Positions 1-6,443 of a DNA stretch of 12,322 bases are shown here, in pieces. This DNA is from an uncultured Porphyromonadaceae bacterium (lineage in GTDB: Bacteria > Bacteroidota > Bacteroidia > Bacteroidales > Muribaculaceae). Below the pieces are notes generated by a model that worked only from the letters and a program-made list of their open reading frames with translations, did not search any database and was not told the origin of the DNA. How positions within the stretch are numbered: position 1 is the first letter of the stretch; each line of letters opens with the position of its first letter. The position numbers and the translations under genes were made by a program. The stretch covers positions 1 through 12,322 of the forward strand of contig CAMWQF010000046.1 in assembly GCA_947176285.1 (NCBI GenBank). Reading direction: 5' to 3'.

Positions 1-1054
1 GGTTATTGTTGGAACTACTACCAGCAACATAGTTTTCCAAATTATTTTCACGGAGCCAAATCTTTCCGTCTTGACCTGCTTTACGCATATCGTTTACACA
101 CTCATCGTCTCCTATATTAGCGCGACAAAGTCCTCTTAGATAATATGCAGATTCTCGATTCTCATTGGTTATCCCATACTGGTTTAGTGCCTTTGTGAAG
201 TCTTCAATGGCGGTTTTGTAATGTTGTTGCATAGCATAAGCAAAACCTCTAGCAAAGAGAACATCAAAATTTGAATAATGGAGAGTTTCGATTACATATG
301 TAAAATCACGAGCTGCATTATACCAGTCCTCCTTCTGCATTTTCGTCATGGCTTCATCTATCCGAGGCTTAGCCATCCCATAGTTAGATTTACGTCTTAT
401 TTTTAAATTAGTAGCATAGATTTGGGATGCCGTACCAGCATTAAACCCAAAGTAGCAAATTGACTTGGCATTATAAAATGTTTTCATTAAATAACCATTA
501 TCATATACTCTTATAGTATGATCTCCATCATATTCTATCTTCAGCGAATGTTCTTTACTGCCATAGTGACTTGTCCATGAAGGGGAATCACTATCATACA
601 CACTTGTTGAAGAATAAGAATTAGATTTATTATCAGAAAAATACCTGTTATAGAATGCAGTTCCACCAGATGTTGTATTAACACCTATAGAATAGCCCCA
701 ATAAATTTCTTTTGTATGCCATTTCTGTTTCTGACCTTCATAAACGCCATATTTATAGTCAGGCCTATTATTCAGATTGGTCACATCTACAGTTAACTCA
801 AACGGTCGACTTTCTTTTATCTGATAATTAAATTCAACAGAATAATACTGTACCTTATTATTCTTTTTATTCTCTTTGGTCTCTGGTACTAAATTTGCCA
901 CCTTCAAATTAGTTAGGGACGAACTATAATTGCTCAAATTAGAGTTAATATCCCAACGTAACCCTGTAGGAATAGCATTCTCCCACTCATCTTGAGCACA
1001 TAATGAGAGCGAAAAGCAGAAAGATAGGAGAATTCCAAAAAGTTTCTTACACAT
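1..1054 (-). CDS. Secreted beta-sandwich/TPR protein (3' end outside window)
   Basis: The reading frame opens at an ATG at 1054 and stays open for 351 codons to the left edge, so the C-terminus is missing. The N-terminus is a signal peptide: MCKKL, a hydrophobic core, then LCA-QDEW. Signal peptidase I cleavage before Gln is typical of Bacteroidota. The Cys has Leu at -1, so it is a poor lipobox. Residues about 25 to 225 are rich in Tyr, Asn and Ser and alternate as beta strands, ending in a SLKIEYDGDHTIRVYDNG stretch and a YFGFNAG turn. I read this as a lectin-like (concanavalin/LamG-type) sandwich; that is inference. Residues about 235 to 300 look like TPR helices (YNAARDFTYVIE, FARGFAYAMQQHYKTAIEDFTKAL), followed by a further helical pair. 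It starts 5 bases after the stop of the preceding gene, so co-transcription is likely. A scaffold role in the periplasm or at the cell surface is plausible, but no enzymatic motif is visible. Confidence 0.85.
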   Translation of the reverse strand, partial: MCKKLFGILLSFCFSLSLCAQDEWENAIPTGLRWDINSNLSNYSSSLTNLKVANLVPETKENKKNNKVQYYSVEFNYQIKESRPFELTVDVTNLNNRPDYKYGVYEGQKQKWHTKEIYWGYSIGVNTTSGGTAFYNRYFSDNKSNSYSSTSVYDSDSPSWTSHYGSKEHSLKIEYDGDHTIRVYDNGYLMKTFYNAKSICYFGFNAGTASQIYATNLKIRRKSNYGMAKPRIDEAMTKMQKEDWYNAARDFTYVIETLHYSNFDVLFARGFAYAMQQHYKTAIEDFTKALNQYGITNENRESAYYLRGLCRANIGDDECVNDMRKAGQDGKIWLRENNLENYVAGSSSNNN

Positions 1055-1059
1055 ATGTT

Positions 1060-1917
1060 TTATCGAATTTGAAGGTTCTTAGCATAATAATCATCGCCCG
1101 ACCATATATTAATTCTTTTAACAGAATTTGGCAATGCTGGAAAGGTATTAGTAAATGCTTTAGATTCCTTGGAATACAAATTGGTTCGCTGAGGATCTAA
1201 TCCTATACTGCTCGATTGAATATAATACCTTTTTCCGGTATCACAATCTTCGATATATTCATTTTTAGTAGAGCATACAGATGACGAAGTTGTCTTAGGG
1301 ACAACAACACAAGTAACTATCGTATTTGTAGGATTTATTTTCAAAGAAGTTGCCCACCATTTGTGATATGTTGATTCTAAAATTGGACCATTTATGTGAA
1401 CCATGTTCCCAGAGCGAGTGCCGGATGTTGTCGATGCTGTTGAAGAACCACTTCTATAACTTGAACTACCAGTGGACGCGTTTTTATAAGAAGAACTAGA
1501 AGAGGATGTGTCATATTTCGAATATGCTTCCTTTGCAATCTCATTTGAAGCTTCCAGTATACCGAGATAACTGTAAAATACATATTTGAAGTCTTCGGCT
1601 ACATAGCAATATGATTCAATTGCAAAGCTTACATGATCCTTCATATAACAGCATTTAATCGCCCGAATGTTTGTATTTACATCATTGATTGCCTTAAGAA
1701 CAGCAAATTCGGGAGCATTATCTGTTCCGAGTGGCTCACGATGAAATGTTACGTAAAAAGGTTTATCGCCCAGGACATCGATCCAGTAGGAGGTACCTTC
1801 CTTCTTGAAACATAAGCTCCCATCGTTATCCACAGAGGGCGCAAAACCTTCTTCTCGGAGAAAAGTTTTGAATATTTGAGCGAAATGTTTTCGCTGCATA
1901 AGACATTTCCTCCGCAT
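1060..1917 (-). CDS. YbjN-like secreted protein, main reading frame (N-terminus appears frameshifted)
   Basis: The intact frame from ATG 1917 gives 285 residues. Residues about 10 to 120 resemble the YbjN/type III chaperone-like fold: a helix, then LREEGFAPSVDNDGSLCFKK and a Tyr/Trp-containing strand, then an Asn-rich helix (LKAINDVNTNIRAI) and strands. Next comes a Ser/Thr/Gly-rich linker (about 134 to 170). A C-terminal beta-rich domain follows, with a DCDTGKRYYIQSSSIG segment and ending in YYAKNLQIR; I do not recognise it. The ATG at 1917 lies directly after an in-frame TAG, and the resulting N-terminus (MRRKCLMQRK) has no signal peptide. A good signal peptide is encoded just upstream in another frame (1826 to 1978). 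The start is therefore doubtful, and the native protein was probably about 305 residues and exported. It sits between the kinase gene with its hairpin and the TPR gene, 5 bases from the latter. Molecular function is unknown. Confidence 0.75.
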   Translation of the reverse strand: MRRKCLMQRKHFAQIFKTFLREEGFAPSVDNDGSLCFKKEGTSYWIDVLGDKPFYVTFHREPLGTDNAPEFAVLKAINDVNTNIRAIKCCYMKDHVSFAIESYCYVAEDFKYVFYSYLGILEASNEIAKEAYSKYDTSSSSSSYKNASTGSSSYRSGSSTASTTSGTRSGNMVHINGPILESTYHKWWATSLKINPTNTIVTCVVVPKTTSSSVCSTKNEYIEDCDTGKRYYIQSSSIGLDPQRTNLYSKESKAFTNTFPALPNSVKRINIWSGDDYYAKNLQIR

Positions 1918-1978
1918 CTACAAACACAGAAGTAATGGAAATGAGTAATAGGAGTAAGGATATCTTTTTGAAATTCAT
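1826..1978 (-). pseudogene. Out-of-frame signal peptide start of the YbjN-like gene
   Basis: An ATG at 1978 opens a 50-codon frame ending at TAA 1826 to 1828. Its first residues (MNFKKIS, a run of Leu/Ile, then SVFVDAEEM) are a convincing Sec signal peptide. After about residue 30 the frame becomes unlike protein and stops. The downstream YbjN-like frame is offset by one base. Removing one base from the four-T run at 1888 to 1891 (AAAA in the transcript) joins the two frames as ...EEMSYAAKHFAQIFKTFLREEG, which reads naturally. This therefore looks like a one-base insertion, either a real mutation or an assembly error. A programmed +1 shift is less likely, as no classic slippery signal is evident. 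The upstream hairpin and spacing also fit 1978 as the original start. Confidence 0.6.
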
Positions 1979-1996
1979 ATAGATCTGAAGGATTAG

Positions 1997-2023
1997 TGGA
2001 GAGGAGTGTTAAACTCCTCTCCA
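1997..2023 (-). terminator. Perfect intergenic hairpin after the repeat-kinase gene
   Basis: An 11-base-pair perfect inverted repeat (TGGAGAGGAGT at 1997 to 2007 and its complement at 2013 to 2023) encloses a 5-base loop. It lies in the 52-base gap between the kinase stop codon (2031 to 2033) and the signal-peptide start at 1978. The stem is GC-rich and would fold strongly in the transcript. There is no run of U after it on the minus strand (CTAATCC follows), so it is not a textbook intrinsic terminator. It could be a weak terminator, an mRNA-stabilising or processing element, or an attenuator that lowers expression of the two downstream genes. Confidence 0.5.
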
Positions 2024-2030
2024 TATAGTA

Positions 2031-5000
2031 TTAAATGCTTCTTCCAGCCTTGTCTTGGAGATTAATATAAATACTAACTGATGATGGAACATACTGTTTG
2101 AAATGATTTCTCAGATTAGCGCGTACTCCATTTAGTTCTGACTCATCGCTTGAACTTAACTCATACTTGCTAACATATTCCAACCTCATTGTGATAGTTA
2201 CAGAGTTCGATGATATTGATACTGATTGTATAATCAAGCCATCTTCCAACTTTGTTGGACAACTTCTTGCCAAGTCATACCAGTCGCTCTGCCAGTTTGA
2301 AGAGCTTCCTCCACCGTAATTGTATTGAGGTGGTGCTTGACGACCTGCATTTGGGAACACATAGTCACTCCATTCATCTTTATCCTTATCGTATGTTTGA
2401 TGAGCAATTAACTTTCCGTCATCGCCATAGTAAGATTGTTTCTTAGGAGTTACTTCATCTGCTTCATACTCAATTACAATCTTTGACAGTTTGTTCTTGG
2501 GGTTATTCCCATTGGCATCTTTCCAAGACACCTCGACAACTTTTTCCTTCCCATTCAGTTTTCGTGTTTCTACTTGAGTGAGTTTGGAAGTATTGTCAAA
2601 GTGTTCTGCTTTAATAAGGTTGCCATGATTATCATAAGTATTAACTAAGCGTGCATAGTCCTCTTCCTTTGACTTCGCAAGCTGTCCATTTACATCACGG
2701 AACTCTGTCGTTAAACTCTGATTGCGATTATTATAGGTATTCACTTGCTTATGCCAACCATCTTTACCATTTACAGCTTTACCAAATCCGTCAAAAATGG
2801 TAAATTCAATTTGATTACCACGATTGTCATAAGCATATTTAATCTCAGGATAGTTCTCCCCAGCCGAATTAGGATTGCCATTTACATCAAGGTCCTTCCA
2901 ATAGACAAGATTGTCCATTGCATCATATTTCTTTATAATCACATGTGTCTTTTCCTTGTTGTAACTTGCTTTGCCACTCTTGTCCCAATAGGTCGTTTTA
3001 GTACGATTACCTCTTTCATCGTACTCAAATTTAACCTGACTATATTGAGCATTCGGGAAGACAGTCATATTGCCATTTTCATCAGTATAGTATTGGCGAG
3101 TAATCAGGTCGATGTCATTATATTCATAGTGCTCGACTACTGTGCCATTCTTCAACTGATTATTCTCATCAACATATTTTACTTCTACTACATTACCTCG
3201 TTTATCGTACTTAAACTTCCTGCCTCCCAACATCTTACCTTTAGCGTCATAAGAGTAGTTGGCTATTCTAAAGTTCGTGGCGGGATCGTATTCACTCTTA
3301 AATGATGCGCTTCCATCTGAGTTCATGGTGAGGTTCCCATTTTCGTCAAGATATTTTCCTCCAACGACATTTCCAAGCTCATCGTATTCAAGAGTCAACT
3401 GTGCATATCTTTCGTTGTTTTTAACTAACTTGCCATCTTCCCCAAAGAAAGAGTATTTTATGAGATTACCTTGGGGGTTGTATTCACAGACAATTTTATG
3501 GAATCCCGAATTGCATACTGTGGGAACATCCTTTTCATCGAAGTAAGACTTTTCAACAATGCGATTAAACTTGTCGTAAACACACTTGGTAGAAGCCTGA
3601 TAGCCTCCAAATTTGGTCGGCTTATCGTCTTTATCGAAATATTTTTCTCCCAGATTGTTACCAATACTATCATATTCATATATAGTACGCCAGACCCCGG
3701 CAGTAGATTCTATCCGTTTATCATTTTTATCAAATGCTGCGTTTTCAAGCGTATTACCCTTATCATCGTTTTTCATCGTAAGACGGGCAAAACTTACAGA
3801 ACCTGTTATATCTACAAGGTTATCCGCATCATCCACAAACTTTATTTCAGACACATAACCGTTGTCATCATAACTCATCAATTCTGCAACATAGCCACTC
3901 GTAGTGAATGACGGTTTTCCATCTGTGCCGAGATTGGTCTCTTTAATCCTGTGTCCGTTGTCATCATATTCATATTTATGTCCATGAACATAAGCATCGG
4001 TGCGAATTACCGGTGTACCTTTAGAATCAAAGTATTTTTCTTCTATGGTGTTACCATATCGGTCGTGAGAGAATGTTACAACAGCAACATTGTTTCCGTC
4101 ATGGGAAGGTGTACGCTCAGATGTAAAATATGAGATTTTAACAAAGTTATCATTCTCATCATATTCACGAGACTTGATAGACAATCCCTTCTTATTTCCT
4201 CTTACTTCTCCATCGAGACCAATAAACGAAGTTTCGGATATGCGTCCTTTATCATCGTATGAATATAAAATGCCGTGAACCATGTCCTCGTCAACGACAT
4301 CAACATTCTGAAAACCTGCATATTCGCGCTTAATTACTCGACCATTATCGTCATAAGTCAACTTATAGCGGGAAATACTACTACGCTGATTATCATCGTG
4401 ATTGTATGTATCGGTAGTATTGATTGACAGAGTCTTCTCTGTTCCGAACTCATCATCCTGCTTGAATACTGCTGTTCGCAAGTTTGCATCATAGTCCAAC
4501 TTATAGAGACATTTTCCGCTCTGATCATACGCTTTTACGTAATCGATTTGCCCATCGTTATTGTAAAAGAACGTAGCATCAACGTATTTGTCATTAAGTT
4601 CACTTTCAGATATTTGATCCAGATTCCCGTGGCTATTTACAGTTGAGACTCTACGAACCTTCCCTTTTTGGTATTCAAATTTGAAGGTATATTGACGATG
4701 TTGTTGCTCGGATTCAGATATACGGCCAATACCTTGCGGTACACCCCAAACCTCGGTGTAGTCCTTATAGTAGCGAACCTTGACACGAGTGTAATCCCAC
4801 ATGAAAATTCCAGCGCAAACCGCAAGAGAGAGAATGCCTGTAGTGATGTAAATCCACGTATTCCTATTGGATTTACGTGTCCATTTACCGGTCTCTTGAT
4901 ATAATTCGATTGACCTGCGAATTTGAGAAGCACTGGGGCGTTTTGCCGGATTTTCCTCCAGCATGGATTTTAGTAACTGTTTGACTTGCGGCTGAAGTTT

Positions 5001-5675
5001 GCCAGGGAGGGTCTCCATTGCTGTGCCTTGAGCTTCAGCAAGACCTCCATTCTCACCAAATGGCGGATTACCGGTCAACAGCTCAACGGCAGTAGCACCG
5101 AGAGACCATATATCACTTTCTTTCGTTGTTTTACCCGCATAAACTTCAGGAGCCATATATGCGCGAGTACCTCCAATTGCCTCATCTGCTGCATTTTCTT
5201 TCTTGCTGATACCAAAGTCTGTCAACAGGAAGTTGCAGTTGTCATCTACAAGAACGTTATCCGGTTTAATATCCTGATGAATAATATTATGGTCATGCAG
5301 ATACTCTAAGCCAGCAGCAACGTCATGAAGAAAATGAAGTAATTCCTTCTCGTCAACACGACCGACCATAGATGTTGCAGAACCATTCTCACAGAACTGC
5401 ATCGTCAGGTAAGGACACCCTTCATTTATATCATATCCAGAAGGTCTAAGGAGGTTAGTATGAGTCATGTTGAAGACTGTTGTGAATTCTTTTTGGAATA
5501 CAGACAGTCCGTATGTGCCCTGTTTTGAAATATCAGAGGTGTATATTTTTAAGGCAACGGCGAGATTACCTGCCTTAGTGTCGAGTGCTTTCCAAACCTC
5601 AGCAGAGGCACCGCTACCCATTAACTCGACGAGTAAGTAGCGGCCATGGAACATTTGATTTGGTGATAACGTCAT
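2031..5675 (-). CDS. Membrane Ser/Thr kinase with YD/RHS-like repeat ectodomain
   Basis: This is a 1214-residue Hanks-type kinase. Its motifs are a glycine loop (GSGASAEV, about 20 to 27), the lysine in VALK (K43), a helix-C glutamate near E63, the catalytic loop HQDIKPDN (133 to 140, D135), DFG (153 to 155) and APE (175 to 177). All core catalytic residues are present, so it should be active. The catalytic loop is HQD, not HRD. One membrane segment (about 274 to 293) is preceded by basic residues, placing the kinase in the cytoplasm. Residues about 329 to 1095 form some 24 degenerate units of about 32 residues outside the membrane. A Gly/Ser-rich linker then leads to a small unrecognised alpha/beta domain (about 1124 to 1214). 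Large repeat ectodomains on kinases usually sense or bind something; the ligand is unknown. The gene starts 9 bases after the FHA/membrane gene. By analogy with PASTA kinases it is the likely receptor of this operon; that is inference. Confidence 0.93.
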   Translation of the reverse strand: MTLSPNQMFHGRYLLVELMGSGASAEVWKALDTKAGNLAVALKIYTSDISKQGTYGLSVFQKEFTTVFNMTHTNLLRPSGYDINEGCPYLTMQFCENGSATSMVGRVDEKELLHFLHDVAAGLEYLHDHNIIHQDIKPDNVLVDDNCNFLLTDFGISKKENAADEAIGGTRAYMAPEVYAGKTTKESDIWSLGATAVELLTGNPPFGENGGLAEAQGTAMETLPGKLQPQVKQLLKSMLEENPAKRPSASQIRRSIELYQETGKWTRKSNRNTWIYITTGILSLAVCAGIFMWDYTRVKVRYYKDYTEVWGVPQGIGRISESEQQHRQYTFKFEYQKGKVRRVSTVNSHGNLDQISESELNDKYVDATFFYNNDGQIDYVKAYDQSGKCLYKLDYDANLRTAVFKQDDEFGTEKTLSINTTDTYNHDDNQRSSISRYKLTYDDNGRVIKREYAGFQNVDVVDEDMVHGILYSYDDKGRISETSFIGLDGEVRGNKKGLSIKSREYDENDNFVKISYFTSERTPSHDGNNVAVVTFSHDRYGNTIEEKYFDSKGTPVIRTDAYVHGHKYEYDDNGHRIKETNLGTDGKPSFTTSGYVAELMSYDDNGYVSEIKFVDDADNLVDITGSVSFARLTMKNDDKGNTLENAAFDKNDKRIESTAGVWRTIYEYDSIGNNLGEKYFDKDDKPTKFGGYQASTKCVYDKFNRIVEKSYFDEKDVPTVCNSGFHKIVCEYNPQGNLIKYSFFGEDGKLVKNNERYAQLTLEYDELGNVVGGKYLDENGNLTMNSDGSASFKSEYDPATNFRIANYSYDAKGKMLGGRKFKYDKRGNVVEVKYVDENNQLKNGTVVEHYEYNDIDLITRQYYTDENGNMTVFPNAQYSQVKFEYDERGNRTKTTYWDKSGKASYNKEKTHVIIKKYDAMDNLVYWKDLDVNGNPNSAGENYPEIKYAYDNRGNQIEFTIFDGFGKAVNGKDGWHKQVNTYNNRNQSLTTEFRDVNGQLAKSKEEDYARLVNTYDNHGNLIKAEHFDNTSKLTQVETRKLNGKEKVVEVSWKDANGNNPKNKLSKIVIEYEADEVTPKKQSYYGDDGKLIAHQTYDKDKDEWSDYVFPNAGRQAPPQYNYGGGSSSNWQSDWYDLARSCPTKLEDGLIIQSVSISSNSVTITMRLEYVSKYELSSSDESELNGVRANLRNHFKQYVPSSVSIYINLQDKAGRSI
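2391..4691 (-). repeat. About 24 YD/RHS-like protein repeats within the kinase ectodomain
   Basis: Tandem units of roughly 32 residues follow the pattern x-x-x-Y-D-x-x-G-N-x-x-x-x-x-Y-F-D-x-x-G-K-x, then a variable loop. Clear copies include YEYDDNGHRIKE, YEYDSIGNNLGEKYFD, LEYDELGNVVGGKYLDENG, FEYDERGNRTKTTYWDKSG and YAYDNRGNQIEF. The copies are diverged from one another, so the array is ancient and not a recent DNA-level expansion. The pattern is close to YD/RHS repeats and to MORN-like repeats, which build extended beta structures. On the DNA plus strand this appears as recurring TCATCGTATTCA-like stretches, which also create several spurious antisense reading frames. Confidence 0.8.
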
Positions 5676-5684
5676 GCCTTTAAT

Positions 5685-6434
5685 TTATGATAAGATGTAA
5701 TAAATCGAAATAAATTGAGCTACAGCAAAGATGAGGAATATGAACACTCCTATGCCAACCCATTTTTTCTGGCTTGACACAAATTTGCCAAATGATTCAG
5801 TTGAACGGTTCCAAGCCAACGTATTTCCTTTGATACCCAGATAAGAACATAAGAAAAGGCTTGCAATCTGCCCAAGGTATGGGATCAACGAAATGGGAAT
5901 GATGATAAGTGGCCAATATATTCGGTTGCATAATGACCAAACCCAAGTTGACAAGAATGCGCCAAGGTTAAATCTCTCAAGGTATTCATCAACTTCTAAC
6001 TGGGTATAGTCATTAAGTTGTCCTACTGTCTCGTTTTCAGAGATAGTATGCTGACGATTGCCATTGCTTGAATCACCATGAGATGGTTTTATGTCCGAAG
6101 GATTGAACATTTCAGTTCTTCGTTCGCCAGACTCTATTTGAGAGGCATCGAATCGTTCCGTCTTTCTTTGCAATGAAGGGAAAAGACGTAAGATATAAGC
6201 CCAACTGAGTTCGTACGCATCTGCAAGCATAATCTTATCACCGTTCTGTATGGCTATTGACGCCTGATGAATCAATCGTCCGTTAATCATAGTCCCGTTA
6301 GAACTATGATCCTTAAATATGAGTTGCCCATCTTGTATTTCGAGTGTTGCGTGTTCGTTGCTAACCCTTCCATAGGATTGGTCAACAACAATGTCGCACT
6401 CTGGAGCACGCCCAATTGTTACTTTATTATTCAT
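5685..6434 (-). CDS. FHA domain protein with C-terminal membrane domain
   Basis: The protein has 249 residues. Residues 1 to about 85 form a canonical FHA domain that binds phosphothreonine. All signature residues are present: GR (8 to 9), S25-x-x-H28, N46-G47 and N51-G52. A polar linker (about 86 to 148) carries two copies of an R-[KR]-T-E-x-F motif, with threonines at 92 and 107. Residues 149 to 249 form a small membrane domain with two or three hydrophobic segments (about 172 to 200 and 226 to 248) and conserved-looking features FNLGAFL, KGNTLAW and F-x-x-x-Q-x-x-W, seen in small membrane proteins of Bacteroidota and Firmicutes. It is probably an inner-membrane adaptor that recruits phosphorylated partners and may itself be phosphorylated. 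It lies between the phosphatase and the repeat kinase, 9 bases from each. The start matches the FHA edge, so no extension is needed. Confidence 0.9.
   Translation of the reverse strand: MNNKVTIGRAPECDIVVDQSYGRVSNEHATLEIQDGQLIFKDHSSNGTMINGRLIHQASIAIQNGDKIMLADAYELSWAYILRLFPSLQRKTERFDASQIESGERRTEMFNPSDIKPSHGDSSNGNRQHTISENETVGQLNDYTQLEVDEYLERFNLGAFLSTWVWSLCNRIYWPLIIIPISLIPYLGQIASLFLCSYLGIKGNTLAWNRSTESFGKFVSSQKKWVGIGVFIFLIFAVAQFISIYYILS
6090..6167 (-). other. Tandem R-[KR]-T-E-x-F motif, candidate phosphorylation sites
   Basis: Within the linker of the FHA/membrane protein, residues 90 to 100 (RKTERFDASQI) and 105 to 115 (RRTEMFNPSDI) are an 11-residue repeat with a 15-residue period. The shared pattern is R-[KR]-T-E-x-F-[DN]-x-S-[QD]-I. 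Basic residues before Thr are common in kinase substrates, and pThr is the ligand of FHA domains. That these are phosphosites is inference. Confidence 0.55.
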
Positions 6435-6443
6435 GTTGACTGG

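Noticed and set aside
1749..2024. Minus-strand frame of 91 codons spanning the hairpin and start of the YbjN-like gene
   Set aside because: It begins inside the hairpin, is in neither the signal-peptide frame nor the body frame, and its product has no recognisable feature.
2745..3305. Plus-strand open frame of 186 codons antisense to the repeat kinase
   Set aside because: It lies wholly inside the strongly coding YD-repeat region, and its hydrophobic, Ile/Phe-rich product is what the complement of Tyr/Asp/Asn/Gly-rich repeat codons gives. It has no domain or start context.
3471..3911. Plus-strand open frame of 146 codons in the same repeat region
   Set aside because: Same reason: a shadow of the periodic repeat codons, with no independent support.
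2031..5675. Reading the repeat kinase as an RHS polymorphic toxin
   Set aside because: The N-terminus is a complete kinase followed by a membrane segment. There is no RHS core-associated cleavage motif (such as the DPxG box) or toxin tip that I can recognise, and no small immunity gene directly follows.
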